A DNA stretch of 64,000 nucleotides from Paulinella micropora (GCA_019918135.1 WBZZ01002100.1:55001-119000); one strand, 5' to 3'; shown: positions 1 to 12,660, counted from the stretch's first letter. The notes: generated by a model from the sequence alone, not told the origin. Numbers and translations: made by a program.

Positions 1-1500
1 TATCTTTTGAACTATCGAACGTTATACAATGCATTTCGATAAATAATTTGATTGAATTTTGAAAAAATTTCAACATCTCTGAGACACACAGAGTCGGCCG
101 GAAAACACTGTCCCTTAAGGGCAGCTGAACAAGCAAATAAAAATGTATTTCTAAAACAATTGACGGTCTTACCGCTCCTAAATAGGTTGGCAGAGTCCTA
201 AAACACTATACCTTCAAATCTACGTAGTTTGTGTTGAAAAATCACACGAACTCCAAAAGAAAAATAGTCAAAAATTTTTTGACATTCCGACATCTTGGAC
301 TTGCCTGCCTCCAGGAATGAATCAGGCACATCCCATTTTCAATATTTTTGTATCTATCGTAAGTATATTTCAGTGAGACATGATTACACTAAAAAAACTG
401 TTGGAGCAAGGTCCCAGAAAAATGTACATACATGTGTAGGTCAGACAGGTGAAGTTGTGAAAACCCACTTTTTGGTTTGTAGCTTCTAGGCAAAATAAAC
501 AAAAATCCTTTGGTGGAGCTTTAGTTTATGATAATAAAAGATTATTTCAATACTTAAAAGTCTTGAAACGGATGAATACTAAGATGTATATGTTCCCAAA
601 ACCAGAAAAATGCTGGTTTTGTGATTTTGAGTTTTTGTACTCCATTACAGATTACGTAAAGTTGGAGAAATACATTTAATGATAATACAAAATGATTCAC
701 CTATTCACCTGTGCAAGAAATAATACTCAAGCTACGAAATATGAGATTCTCATGTTTCGACAAGGAAAAAATAAGTGGTTTTCTCCTAGCTGGTTTGTAG
801 CCTACAAATGAAAGTATCAAGAAATATTTTGTACAAGTGATGAAAAACACTGAAGGTTGCTCTGTATATATTTAGATACCTATAATATGCTTTGTGCTAA
901 GAGATATCTGATGCACTCAGGGAACCCTCCCCTCTGAGCTTTTTCCTAGGTTGGCCGGGCCAGGACAAAAACCGCGAAAATCGGGGAATTTCTGTGCATT
1001 TTTCCCAGTCAAGATGGTGTCAAAAAGGTTGGGAAACAAGCTTTCGTTTGTTAAGGGATCTTGAAATACAACAGTAAGGCTTTCAAAGATAGCTTCCTGC
1101 CAACATGTAAAATAAACCCATATCTAAGAAAATAGTTTAAACCACATTGAACAACTTTTTTTAAGTCGAATTCGTTCGCGTCACAAGGGGGGAAAACGCA
1201 GGAAACTACTCATTCAATAATGCTTCTTTTTTCAAACCGACTTCAAATTATGAAAGCTCATACTTGATATTAGCCCCGACCAAATTTTGGCGAATTATAG
1301 ACAACCTTTGCCCGTTAACTTTTTTCCAATGAATAATACACAAAATTTTGAATTTGAATTTTAATTTTAAATTTAAATTTTTTTCGATGTTTCAAAACAG
1401 TGGGGGCCAGATCTCATCGTGATCTTTCTAGCAAAAAAAAACATATCACAAAAAGGTTGAAAACTTCAAAAGTTATAGTTGCCTCCGTTTTGGACCCCAC
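1..1500. other. AT-rich stretch without recognisable genes
   Basis: No open frame here is long or composed like a gene, and no tRNA, terminal repeat or domain was recognised. The sequence is AT-rich with A and T runs (for example about 1340-1390) and one short GC-richer patch near 945-1000. It abuts the 5' side of Copia copy A, so part of it may be an unrecognisable old LTR or leader. This is inference. Confidence 0.5.
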
Positions 1501-1549
1501 TAAAACGACCTAAATAAAACGTATGAAAGGATATATTTCTGTGAGTTCT

Positions 1550-2640
1550 GCGATAAAGAGGAGGCAAAGAATCACAAACTCAAAGCATGTAGTGGTTGCT
1601 CATGGGTTAAGTAATGCAACGAACAGTGTCAAGTCGGCGATTATGCCGCCCACTATCGTTTCTGTTACTACGCAAGAACACCAGCCAACGCCGATCTTCG
1701 CGACCCTATTGCGAAGGATGTGCTCCCCGGATGTGGAATTGGTAGCGTTAACCACCGATTTGATCTGTTCGCCTATCAGCGGTTGCTCCGATACGAGATA
1801 ATACCCACCGGAGAACAATCCCTTCGCATTGCTGCGAAACGCCCGCTGTCCATTCAAGCTGAGAAGGTTCGTGGTTTGTTTCGGCGTCTTGCAGGTTTTC
1901 CTACTTATGACCCCGTTAAGGCAAATCGTATCCTTCTACAAGGAAACATTGACCTTAACGAGCGTCTAAGACAGGACCCATTCCGTTTGATCAAGCCGTT
2001 TACCCTCGTGAGCTATGATCCCGACCAACAAGCAGTCGACAGCAAAGCACAGTGCGAGCCCATCGCTAAAGACCCCCAATGTCTTTACACACTTACTCCC
2101 ACTGTCCACACCGTTTTCGACACAGGCACGAACCGTACCATCGTCAATCCCAATTCTTCAATCGCTAACGTTTCTACCGGCCCAACCGCTCATCTCTCCG
2201 GTATCTCACCAGAGATGATAAAGATTAGGAAAAAGGCTATGTTCCATTGGCAAACGGTACCTGGCCAGGGAGAAGCTTCCAGTTTTCTTTCTTCCAGACT
2301 CCTTGGTGGTGGATCAGACGCCCTACTCTTTGGTATCTCCCGGCATCCCAGATAACAAACATTGCCACGCAACTATCTTTCAAAACAACCAAGCATTTGT
2401 TTTGCACCACCCCATAGTGATAGAATCATAAGAGGCAGGATGATGCCAAACCTGCTATATCGTTCCGACACACCTGACGATATCCCACTTGACCCCAATC
2501 GCCGGTTCTTCCCATCTGCCACAAGCAACACAAATGCAATTGTCAACTTCTCTCTCAACCCGAGAGCAACTAAGGGAACTATAACAGCATTGGAGGCACA
2601 TAGGCTCAGTGGTCACTGCATGGAAGGACCCATGTAGCAA
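1550..2640 (+). pseudogene. Copia A: MYND finger and protease region
   Basis: A cysteine/histidine cluster with MYND spacing is encoded around 1580-1670. It is followed by a segment beginning GCGIGSV that copy B also has as CGIGSV, and by a protease-like core with the motif VFDTGTN, matching the D-S/T-G centre of retroviral-type aspartic proteases. The downstream part resembles the linker before integrase (GRMMPNLLYRSDTP, also present in B). Broken. Confidence 0.6.
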
Positions 2641-2736
2641 ATCTCATATGCTCTCAACCGAAAAATTAGTGACCCCCTCTGGCGTCGCAAATTATCACAT
2701 CTTTGCCACTCATGCTCCCTAGCTTCCCAAAAAAAG

Positions 2737-3655
2737 TTGCCCTTCTACGTGGACAATGAAGCCCTTGATACCCAGTTCAAACTTTTTGATGCATTCTGTA
2801 ATACTATGGACTTTAAGTCCAAGTCCCAACTTTCCCTCCAAGGGAATCGGTACATCCTACTGGTAAGGGAAGTGAAAGCTCGATTTTCTTTCAAGCTTTA
2901 TTTCCATTCCCGAGAGGCTCAACTTTATGTACGTGGGTGATCAAAGTGTTTGCCTTCTTCCAGCGACAGACCGGCGTGAAGATCAAACAGATCAGGCTTG
3001 ACGGTGAGTTTATTGCATCTACGTTTGTTGAGCACTGTAACAACAACGGAATCATCATGAAACACACCACCCCTGGTGAGCCACGTTCCGGTGCCGAACG
3101 AGACTTTCAAACAGGCACACGACGGGCACAGGCTATCATGATAGATGCAAAGTTCCCATACGCTTTGTGGGAAGAGGCAGAACGAGCAGAACACACTATC
3201 CGTATGATCACTCCAAGCCCAAACAAACCGTTCTAAGGCAAATCCCCGTATGAGATAACACTCAAACGCGTTTTTCCCCTTGATTTCCTCCGTCCGGTTG
3301 GTTGCCTGACCTTTGTTCGATTTCAGAAAGCACAACAACGTCCCATGGCAAAACCAGGTGTCCTCACCAGTTTCAGCATTTTTCGCCAAACTTACCGGGT
3401 TTTGCTACGCGGTGCACGAAAAATAATAGAGGCTCGCAACATAAAGTTTGACGTCTGGCAGAGAGGCTACAACGCCAAGGTTCTGCAACGTCCTTGGGAG
3501 TTTGATGCCCCACCCATTCCCCAACCCAACCCTTACACAGTTGTCAAGGTTGACAAGGTACACAATCCGGAAATGGACCACGTCGTCCAACCGTCACCTC
3601 CGTTGCCACCTTCCGATCCAATTGAGGACTCCGACGACGAAGATAACGGCCATTA
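2737..3655 (+). pseudogene. Copia A: integrase
   Basis: The rve-type core is recognisable from SLQGNRYILLV, the second-aspartate region RLDGEF and the FCDRNGI-like segment. It aligns with the integrases of copies B and E/C in this window. The C-terminal part with the YRVLLRGARKIIEARN-like region typical of Copia integrases follows. Known role: joins element DNA to the host genome. Broken in a few places. Confidence 0.75.
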
Positions 3656-4079
3656 ACCTTTTCCATTCCCGCACGACCGACCATACCCTCCTCAACCACC
3701 GCCTGCCCCACCACAACTCGGTCCCCCGCCTCCCGCCGAAGTTCAGACAAATACACGCGCTCAACGCTCCGCCTCGCATTCTCAGCTCAACCTACGTGGA
3801 ACTGCTGGGCCCCTATTTTGTTGTTCGCTGCATTTTGCTGCAAGTCCCATTGGCTCGAGACTCGCCGCTTCTCATCGGCTAGGCCCACCTTTGCTCTCAC
3901 ATGCATCCTCACTCGCACCACGAGACATAAACAGCTCCATTTCATCATCCAACATCATATCATCAACCAGAGAGAGAGAAAGCAAACACCATCAGAACAC
4001 AGCACCCACTCTGTTCGTCTTGCCCTTGATGGATCTCTGCTTTCCCCTGATGAATGTGATGCTGAACCTGTTGCTGTTC

Positions 4080-5838
4080 ACCTTGGAGTCAGTAGTTCTA
4101 CCCTTGCTGACATGTACAAACTACACGAAAACGATGAACCATTTTGTTTCTTTACTCATGCACTAAACATCCCCAAAAAAGACATACATCTTTTTCCTGA
4201 GGTAGTTGCAGCACGTAAGAGAGAAATAGAGGGTTTATTCAAAGCTGGTTGTTTTCGTTGGGTATCTCGAGCTACCGCCTATCGTGCCAACATCAAACCA
4301 ATCCACACTGGATTTGTTGATGCTGTCAAGATAGACGAAGCTACAGGTCAGCAGAAATATAAGAGTAGACTTGTTGTGTTCGGCAATGTTATGTCCCCGT
4401 ACAAACATTACTCGCCTTACGATAAATCCGCACCTGTCTGTTCCCATATGGCATTACTTACTGTTCTTTCTCTTTCAGCTGCCCTTCATCTTGACTTCGA
4501 TCTTATCGATTTCACTCAAGCTTACAGTCAAGCTGACATGATAGATTCAGTTTTCGCCGTTCCCCCTGACGACTTTGAGGATTTTCGTAATCCAGAACGT
4601 CCAGAGGACGACATTTTGGAACTCCTGAAAGCACTTTATGGATCGCCCCAAGCTGGCAGCCGCTGGCACGACAAGGTTGCACGTAAGCTCCGCAAGCTTG
4701 GGTATACCCAATCTACCATAGATGCTTGCATGTTCTTCTTGAAGAACAATTCCAAAACGTTCCCACCTCCGTTCTTAAAGGACCCCAATACCTTGCCTTG
4801 GATCCTTTTATTACGTACCGATGACGTTCTCGTTTTCACGGTCCACTCTCAAACGAAAGTCTTTTGTGGCCTCCAATTCAAACGGACCCCCAAGGGTTTA
4901 CTCTTCCATCAGCGTTCATATACGCGTGGCCTACTCGAAGACCACGGTTTTGCACAGGCAAATCCAGTCCCCACACCGGCCACAGCTATAGAACCTACCC
5001 CCGCGTCCAATGACGCACACCTACGCAAATGGACTCTACCAACTCTTGTGGGAGAATTCACTTGGCTTTCAACACAGACACGCCCAGACATATCTTTTGC
5101 TACAAACAACCTATCTGTTTACTAACCCAACACAGCATACAGCATGGCAGCCCGTATGTTACATTCCGTAATGGTGAGAGAGGTTTGTCTTTCCCGTATA
5201 GCGTAGACATGTCCATGCTTCGTCTATCTCATTGGGCTGACGCAACGTTAGGCTATTGCAAGTTCACCAAACGCTCACGTAGCGGTGACCTCCACGAGCT
5301 CACCGCTCCTGTGCATTGGGAGAGCAAGCGCAAGTCTACCGTTGCGACATAAACCCAAATCTCAGAAACAATGGCTATGTCCAACACTGCACGCACAGCC
5401 ATTGCCTTACAACATCTACTCATCACATAACTACAGGTTCCCATCACCCTACCTACCCCGCTTATGGCCGACAACCGTGGCGAAATCAGTTCATCAACGA
5501 ACAGCATGGGTAGCCCGCGCGCCCGGCATCTTGACCTCCGGCATCACTACATCGTTGAAACCGTGCGTGAAGGACGCCTTACCCCGCGTTACATCAAGAC
5601 GACCGAAAACCGCGCCGACATCTTCACAAAGGCCCTCCCCGCGCCCGCCCATCGAACATTCAACGATCAGCTTACCGTCCCGCTTGAGCAGCTCATGTTG
5701 CCAGATGAAGACGCGCCCCCGCGCATACCTTGCTTGGACACCGTCATGCCGGAGCTCGGCCGATTTACTGAAAAGCGCCCCAGACGAAAGGCAAAGAAGC
5801 GCAAGACAATTGACTGCCTTCTACGACTAACGATTTAA
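4080..5838 (+). pseudogene. Copia A: reverse transcriptase and RNase H
   Basis: The Copia RT signature block is clear: TGFVDAVKIDEATGQQKYKS, then DFTQAYSQA, KALYGSPQAGSRWH and the catalytic-position motif LLRTDDVL. The RNase H region follows with ADATLG and a C-terminal LR-HHYIVE / FTKALP block that is standard for Copia. The R-T-D-D form of the RT centre is also found in copy B, so it is a trait of the lineage. Broken, few breaks within the RT itself. Confidence 0.88.
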
Positions 5839-6227
5839 GTCACTTTAACTAATTTGAGCCGAATTACTATTAGCTCAAATTCAAAGTGCCCGTTTACTGA
5901 TTTGACTTTTTGCATCCAATCGCAATTGATAATTCTAACTTTCTGTAAGTTTGACTGCAGCAATCCTCAGCAGTCTAAATATAAACAAGGGACAATCATC
6001 TGACTCGCTCTAAAGCGTATCCCTGTTAATGCCTGATATGTCAGAATAGAGTATGAAATACTTATTTATTTCACACTCATATTTCATGTACACTAATGTT
6101 AAACTTCATATCATAATTACGCTTTCCTTTGATGAACATACTAATACATGACTTATTTTATTTCATCCGTACCTCTTGCGCCACCGCAAATGTTCATTCT
6201 TTATATTCGCATACGGATATATTGTCC
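5839..6227 (+). other. AT-rich 3' untranslated stretch of Copia A
   Basis: This lies between the end of the RNase H region and the polypurine tract. I see no gene or RNA. It is probably the element's own 3' untranslated part. Confidence 0.4.
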
Positions 6228-6720
6228 GGGGGGAGTGTTACTATCATATTCTCATATATTAATTGCTTCGGATTTCCCTAATATCTGTAATAAATGCATC
6301 AGTAACGGTAATATTAATCATTGTAATTAACGTATTAATCATTGTAATTAACGTGATATTGAATCGACTCTGAATAATGTTTTCCATATCATTACCAATA
6401 TTTTGCCACTTTTCATATTCAATTTCCAATATACGACAAATTACTTTCAACGTATTAACAGGTCTGATTAGTCCAGCAGCTTCACATCTCTAAACTGACA
6501 TCCCTTGTACCTTTTGCTTAATCGTATGTCTTACTTAACAGTTCGACCCCAGTTCGGTATAGGCAATAGACATATATTACAAGCACGCTCCCATACAGGC
6601 ACGGGGTCAGTTTAGCGATCGGTTACTACACCTTGTCTGTTTCATTATCACTGAATAAAACTCTGTTTCAGGTACTCAAGTCAATCTGAAGTTCTGACAC
6701 CTAGCTGACGGATCTGACCT
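6228..6720 (+). repeat. Polypurine tract and candidate 3' LTR of Copia A
   Basis: GGGGGGAG at 6228-6235 immediately precedes TGTTACTATC. This is the same arrangement (G-run, AG, then TG) that precedes the LTR in copy B and the LTR of copy D. The right end of the LTR is not defined: a CA near 6700-6710 is possible. No partner LTR is visible upstream, so the length cannot be confirmed. Confidence 0.45.
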
Positions 6721-6746
6721 TTTAATTATTTAAGTAAAGCTAAGTC

Positions 6747-7170
6747 ATGGCAACATTCTCCTACTTCACGTTGGGAATGGGTCTTATCGAGGACGGCAAG
6801 ATTGCGCGACACGGCGTCGTCAACACGGAAGCCCTCTGCCTACTCAGAGTTAAACGCGTGCGCCAACGTCTCCTTCAGGGTCAATCAGTGGCCCAGGAGG
6901 TACTCACAAAGGAGGCTGTGGAAAAGATCCTCAACCAGCCAAAAGGCGCAAGCACGATGAAGGGATTTTTGGATTCCCTTTGAAGGCCACCATTTTCCAC
7001 TTCGGCCCGGCAGATGGACGAAGTACTGCGCAACTCTTGTGCACAGCCCTCGTTGGCCGTCAAGCGGAGCCTACCGGAAACGTGGACTATTTCCGCATCG
7101 GCATGGCGTATCATCAGGACCGACCTTGGGGATACAAAGTGTCATCGTACTTGGGACTCATTGTCGGTAA
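6747..7170 (+). other. Unrecognised open stretch before an LTR
   Basis: A 78-residue open frame (6747-6983) with balanced composition, including GLIEDGKIARHGVVNTEALC, is followed by a short open continuation in another frame. It resembles no family I know. It lies between the presumed 3' LTR of copy A and the 5' LTR of E/C, so it may be leftover genomic DNA or the edge of another element. Confidence 0.25.
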
Positions 7171-7183
7171 CACCCCGAGAACA

Positions 7184-7495
7184 TGTTACCGGTCATATAT
7201 ATTACATATCTATCGGTTATATATTCAATTGTGTATGGGTATATTTCCAGTACTGATCAGTCCGGTCCTACCTAATTTACTATTGAGCATCAGGACACTA
7301 ATCAGTATGATCCGGTTATTATTAATGGAACTAGATTCAGAAACCAGTGCTCGTGCCATTTGCACTGCGCACTTCGTTACCAGTTCAGCTTCCTCAGTAA
7401 AGACGATCTACGAAGTACTTCATTGAACCTCTGCGTAAACCCAGAACTAGAGCAATTTACTCAATCACTGGAATATTCAACATTGACCGGTTATA
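7184..7495 (+). repeat. LTR of Copia E/C (5')
   Basis: A 312-bp block starts TGTTACCGGTCA and ends TTGACCGGTTATA, so its ends are imperfectly inverted. The same block occurs on the - strand at 57357-57668 with about nine differences by eye (about 97% identity). A primer binding site and Gag follow directly, which makes it a 5' LTR. Confidence 0.88.
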
Positions 7496-7506
7496 GGTTA
7501 TGAGCC
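7496..7506 (+). other. Primer binding site, initiator tRNA-Met anticodon arm type
   Basis: GGTTATGAGCC directly follows the LTR. It is complementary to the anticodon stem-loop of eukaryotic initiator tRNA-Met (GGCTCATAACC) rather than to its 3' end. Drosophila copia is known to use such an internal (half-tRNA) primer. Copy B has GGTTATGAG at the same place. Confidence 0.65.
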
Positions 7507-8940
7507 TTGCAAAATGTGAAGTACCAACTAAAGGTTCCACTACTTCCAAGGAAACCTGACATTTACCGATTCGACGCATGGAAGGAGGATTTCCTACTCT
7601 TCCTGGCAAGCGTAAACCCTAAGCACCTACTGATACTCAACGACCCTGCTTCACCGGTCTCTACGCAAGAGATTCGGGCGATGTACGCCGACGAGATCAA
7701 GAAGGCGAAGGCGGCGACAGCCATGTCTACGACTACTACCACGTCAACTACGACGACTCAAACCGCCTCAAGTCAAAAGGCCACTGCTTCCGGAAAGTCA
7801 AGTCAAAAAGCTACTGCCTCGGGAAAGCACCACCACAACTCGCAGCTGACAGCGGGGACGATGACGACCCAGACGACTCCAAAAGCGGCGGACTGCAACC
7901 AGCACACTCGTCCACGTCAAGGTCGACAACCCTGATGCCCCTCGTGGCAACCTGGATTGACATCCTGCTCCCGCCTGCAACGAGATTGCAAGCCAACATA
8001 CAGATCAGAGCATTCTTGACTGAAGCGATACCACATGGACACCCTGCAGCACTGACCATCGCCCGGGCCGGCAACGATCCTGCGGACAAGTGGGCAGCGC
8101 TGAGTGACCGCTACGGAAACAAGGGTCAGATTGCTACTGCCAAGTTGCTATTCGACCTGTTTCAGGGAGCGATCACCTCCAGCGACGATCTACCTACGTT
8201 CATCGACAGGACACATGCACGGTTCGAACAGCTCGCGGCAAGGAATATTATCTTACCCGATATGATGAAGACAATCTTCACCCTGCACAAGCTCCATGCA
8301 TCACACCACGACTACCTGAAGACAGTAGGCGCTACACTGTACTGGTCGAAGTCGGATCACGAAAAACTACCTTTGACGAGTTCTCCCGACTGATACTACA
8401 ACAGCACCACGCGCAAGGCTTCGGACCCGGCAACGAATACCAGACCCCTGTCATCACCAACTATGCAAGCGAGCAGAAGAATGGAGGCAACCGAAGTCGA
8501 GGGGGAGCTAACCGCGGGACCGAACGGCGGAGCAACAAAGAAATGTCACAACTGCTCTCGCACCAACCACGTCGCTGGAGACTGCCGAGCCACCTGCGCA
8601 CGCAAAGGTTGTGAAGGTAAGCCGACTCATTCGGGGGCAGAGTGCCCGTTACCTCGACGATCCCAAAAGTCGACCAAGTCAACGACGCATGCCACACCTC
8701 CACCGAAATCTGGTACCCAATGGAGCAGCAACGCAAACTTAACAGTGGACGGGCAGCATCAGGAGAGTGAAGGCGAGAAGGAGGCACCTACCGACCAGTG
8801 GGACGACGACAACTCTGCTGACGTATACATGTTCGATGCCGACTCAGAGAAGGATGAGAGCGACGAAGAACAGGCGACCCCATCGACTGCATCGTTCCCC
8901 GACGCACCGTTGCAACCTACGGCGGACAGCGGGGGTGGCA
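7507..8940 (+). pseudogene. Copia E/C: Gag with zinc knuckle
   Basis: The N-terminal part (PLLPRKPDIYRFDAWKEDFL) aligns with Gag of copies B and D. A middle part, WAALSDRYGNKGQIATAKL, matches the Copia Gag core (UBN2/Retrotran_gag_2 type). A zinc knuckle follows near 8535-8665 with CHNCSRTNHVAGDC and a further CEGKPTHSGAEC extension. The C-terminus is acidic and serine-rich. Gag packages the element RNA into cytoplasmic particles. Broken, a couple of breaks. Confidence 0.75.
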
Positions 8941-9382
8941 TGTTGTAGCCATTCTCCTGCGGAATGCTATCAATAACCCTCTCTAGATTACCCTTCGAAT
9001 AAATATCGAAACGAATTTAATGAGAACAAACTCTTGATTAAAATTGTAACAAATATAAGCTGTGACCTGTCACGTAAAAGGAATTTCTAGAACTCTAACG
9101 ATGACTTTATTCAGTGTCTATAAATGACTGTGTCCTGTCATTATTGTCTGACTGCAAAATCACTTCAGCTGTCCGTTTATCTCGCCAATGGATATAATTC
9201 TATCTATCGTAAACAATGGCAATAAAAGGGAAATCGCTAAATCTCAACGGTATTAATCTACCGGCCGGTCCGTAATAAACTAACGGTATGAATGAGGTAA
9301 TTTCCGGTAAATTGTAATTCAGCAATCGAGTTCATATAGCGGATAGAGAATAGGATGTAATGTTGTAATATTGAGTCCTACA
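8941..9382 (-). repeat. 3' LTR of Copia B
   Basis: On the - strand it reads TGTAGGACTC to GGCTACAACA (442 bp), preceded by the polypurine tract GGGGGGAG at 9383-9390. The terminal 70 bp recur at 16576-16646 next to the start of Gag, which fixes the LTR's 3' end. The remaining 370 bp recur in the opposite orientation at about 16808-17180. The flank at 8936-8940 reads TGGCA. Confidence 0.88.
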
Positions 9383-9390
9383 CTCCCCCC

Positions 9391-9697
9391 GAAATCGATT
9401 GCCCCGCCCCGATGGACTGCCTATCCCAAATAAATACCGATCTATCTGTCATTCCTATATAGAGCACTCGCAGACTAGCAGAAGAGAGAATTCTTTAGCT
9501 TTCAGTACACTCTTATCAGTCTCCTTTCATTGGTGGGATCCCACTATTCTAATCATTGTTCTCATATATAAATCTCTATCAAGCCTCATTAAGAAGCTAC
9601 ATGTCGAAAATAAGTACTCCTTCCATCGCGCAGCTTCTCCTTGAACTTCTATGTCGAACAGACAACTCGTAATTGCATCGAGTTACTCCAAAACAAA
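9391..9697 (-). other. 3' untranslated stretch of Copia B
   Basis: No gene is seen. It lies between the RNase H stop and the polypurine tract of copy B. Confidence 0.4.
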
Positions 9698-11895
9698 TCA
9701 ACTTTTACTTAGAAGTCTAGCGCCTTCAAGATCAAAATCCCTCAGCCTTACTGTGAATTGATCTATCAATTTCAAGTATTGCGGTGCTGGCAGGGCTTTG
9801 GTAAAAACATCTGCCAAGTTGTCAGACGAGTTGATCTTTCTACTCGTAATGCGACCATTCCGTTCGAGTTCGACGATATAGTGATGTTTCACAGCGAGGT
9901 GTCTTGATCTCTGACTACCGAATCCATTTGTAGTCGTAAGTAACCTTGGTTGTCCCCGAACACCGTTGATGGTAGTGGGAGTGGTATTCCAATTTCTTCG
10001 CAAAAATGCTGTGTCGCAATCGTATTGCGTGCGGCGGCCGACATGGCGATAGTTTCTGATTCCTGTGTAGACATTGCGACTGTCGACTGCCGTCTCGATG
10101 ACCAATACATCGGTCCCGTTATCATTTGTAGTTCGCCCGACCTCGATCGATGTGTGAACTTACACTTACCTAAGTCTGCATCTGCGTAAGTGTGTAGGTC
10201 TATTGTCCGCCAATCAATATGTGAAGGAAAGAATAAGCCTCTCTGATCCTTGAGGGATTTGTAAATTCGGCTAACCATTCCGTAAGCTACGTCCGGCTCT
10301 CTGTGCATGTATATGCACAGCCTATTAACCGCATAAGCCAAATGTGGTTGAGTTTGGGACATTGGCCAAATTAGCTCACCTGCCAATTTTCTTAAGGGCC
10401 ATTGTCGTATAGAGGCATTAGGGTCTGCTGGCTGCGGTTCCTTTTCAGTGCATGGCGTTGTCGACGGCTTTGCATTCTCAAAGCCCCGATCCTGTAGCAA
10501 CCCCTCTATGTATGCTTGTTAATGGATCAGCAAACCGTTCTCAAATCGCTTGAACTGCATACCGCAGAACACCTCTACTTCCCCTTTATCCGTAAAACGA
10601 AACTTGGCCTCCCCTAGCTTCTTCACCAACTCTTCGTGTTGTTTTTCCTTTAAGCAAAAAGTAAGCATGTCGTCCGTGCGCAACAGTAAAATCCACGGAA
10701 GCGACCTATCGTCGTAGGCTATCGACGGGGGAAAAGTGCCATCATCGCCCTTCAAAAAGAAAGCACAAGCATCCACAGTCGACTGTAAATATCCTATGCT
10801 TCGCAAAAAGCTCGCAATATGGTTTTACCATCGTCTTCCTGCCTGTGGAGAGCCGTACAGTGCCTTTCGAACCCTCCAAATCATGCTCAGTTTCTCCTGC
10901 AGCTTGCAATCATCCGGTGGTATTGCATAGCAAATCTCTTGCAGACTGGCGTGTGAGTATGCTTGGCTGAAATCTATGTGTTTTATGAACGCATTGAGTG
11001 CAACCAACAATGAGCAAAGCGTGAGGAGGAAGATGTGTTGTGCCACAGGTGACGAGGTTTCATAAGGGCTGAAATGCTGAAATGGTATCATTTGGTTCCC
11101 GTAAATTACTAACCTCGACTTGTACTTCTTCTCACCTGTGGCCTTGTCCTCCTTTATTGCGTCTACGAAACCTGTACGAATTGGCTTTACTCTGTCTCTC
11201 TCTGTATCTTGCCACGTAGCCCACTCTAGACATCTCGCGTCGTACAGCCCCTGTATTTCTTTCCGCCTAGCCTCCACTACCTGTGGTATTACTCTAAGCT
11301 GTTTCTCCGGCTTTCTGAGTACTCTTGTGAATAGACAAACATCTTCATAACGCAAACCATCACTCGTGTCTGTCTGAGATACGAACTGTGTGTCATCGTC
11401 CTCAGCTACCGCCAATCTGTAGGTATGTGTTGATGTGTTTGCGGGAGTTTGCTTCCTATCACGTTTTCCTCTCACTATGTTCCTTTCATCGACGTTACCA
11501 TCGATATCTCTTGGGGCTTTAGGTTTTGGGGGTGGGACATGTTTTGCATCAACAAACCGAATCCGTCTAACTGAACTTCTCGATGGCGGTCTGTTTCTGT
11601 TTCTGAGCACTACCGGCGTGTCCCCAGCTCGTGCGATGCGTTCTAGAGCTGGTATGGGTGGTAGTGGTCGTGCTATGTTTCGCGTAGGTGCTGTGTCGTG
11701 CTCTACCACTACAATAGATGACACGCTTTCTTGTGTCGGTTTGTCGCGAAATTTCATGGTTGTCCCGTGAAATTTGTTCATCTCTGTCTGTGGGAAAAAT
11801 CGATGGGGCTTGCATATCCCCATGTTCGATGCTGCCATCAACGTTCCATGGTTATGGGGTTGAACGTGCAGTGTAGCCACGCCTGGCATGATCAA
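9698..11895 (-). pseudogene. Copia B: reverse transcriptase and RNase H
   Basis: RT motifs run right to left: RTGFVDAIKEDKATGEKKYKS, HIDFSQAYSHA, RKALYGSPQAGRRW and LLRTDDML. The RNase H part shows ADADLG and ends with HHYIVELERNGRITSRKI and VFTKALP. The upstream part of the frame is a proline- and charge-rich tether after integrase. It is close to copy A over the whole RT. Broken, about three breaks. Confidence 0.88.
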
Positions 11896-12660
11896 ATCTC
11901 ACGTTCCTATGTTCCACTACCTTCTGTTTTTCTAACATGTAAATGCGGTAGAGTCTACGAAATAAGTTGTACCCCACCAACACACCTGGCACAGCCATTG
12001 CCATTCCTTTCTTCGATTCCCACAAACGTACCCATGCTAGGCAGCCAATAGGGTGTAAGAAATCTTTCGGTGGCTGTCTTTGCAAAGCTAGCTCATATGG
12101 TGTTATTCCTTTGTACTTTCCTATAGGGATGGGTGTGACGAGTCGAATCACCCACTCAGCCATTTCCATTTCCTGCCAAAATGATGGTGGTAAATGTGCA
12201 TCCAATCTCATAGCTGTTGCTCTTACCTCGCTTGTCCTATGATCTCTTTCTGCGACAGGGTTAGACCTGGGCTCGTCTCTCGGTGTGGTCTTCAGAATGA
12301 TCCCGTTCCGGTCGCAGAACTCCTGTAAACGTCTGGTATTGTATTCGCCATCACATCGTAACTGTTTTACCGTGTTGCCGGTCTGTGCAGCGAAGAACGC
12401 AATCACTTTCTGCACAAAAGGCAAATACAATTCCTCCTCTCTTGTTGGTGTGAAATTCTTAAAACCAAATTGACTCTCCTTATCTTTCAGGATGAGTTTA
12501 TACCTGTTCCCTTGCAATGACTTCACGCCCCATGGTCCTCTCGAATCCATGTGTAGGCACTCACCTATGCAAAAGCCCGAGTCGATGTCTGGGTTCGCTC
12601 TAAACAGGTAGCCTCGTAATTTTTGACTGGTTGCAACCTGTGCATGCAGTTGTGATCAAT
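11852..12660 (-). pseudogene. Copia B: integrase
   Basis: The rve-type core includes DSRGPWGVKSLQGN, RCDGEYNTRRLQEFCDRNGI and the glutamate region AERDHRTSEVRATAMRLDA. The Copia-typical C-terminal block GITPYELALQRQPPKDFLHP and GVLVGYNLFRRLYRIY follows. Known role: insertion of element DNA. Mostly one long frame. Confidence 0.88.

Larger units (their letters stand above)
1510..6720 (+). mobile_element. Copia-type LTR retrotransposon, copy A (fossil)
   Basis: A Ty1/Copia-order element is readable on the + strand: MYND finger and protease region, integrase, reverse transcriptase, RNase H, then a polypurine tract and the start of a 3' LTR. The integrase-before-RT order is diagnostic of Copia. 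The fragments match copies B and E/C within this window. No Gag and no 5' LTR were recognised upstream. The element is broken, with more than ten breaks, and is the most decayed and probably the oldest of the Copia copies here. Confidence 0.85.

Noticed and set aside
1-1500. 5' LTR of Copia A
   Set aside because: The candidate 3' LTR start (TGTTACTATC) was not found here in recognisable form.
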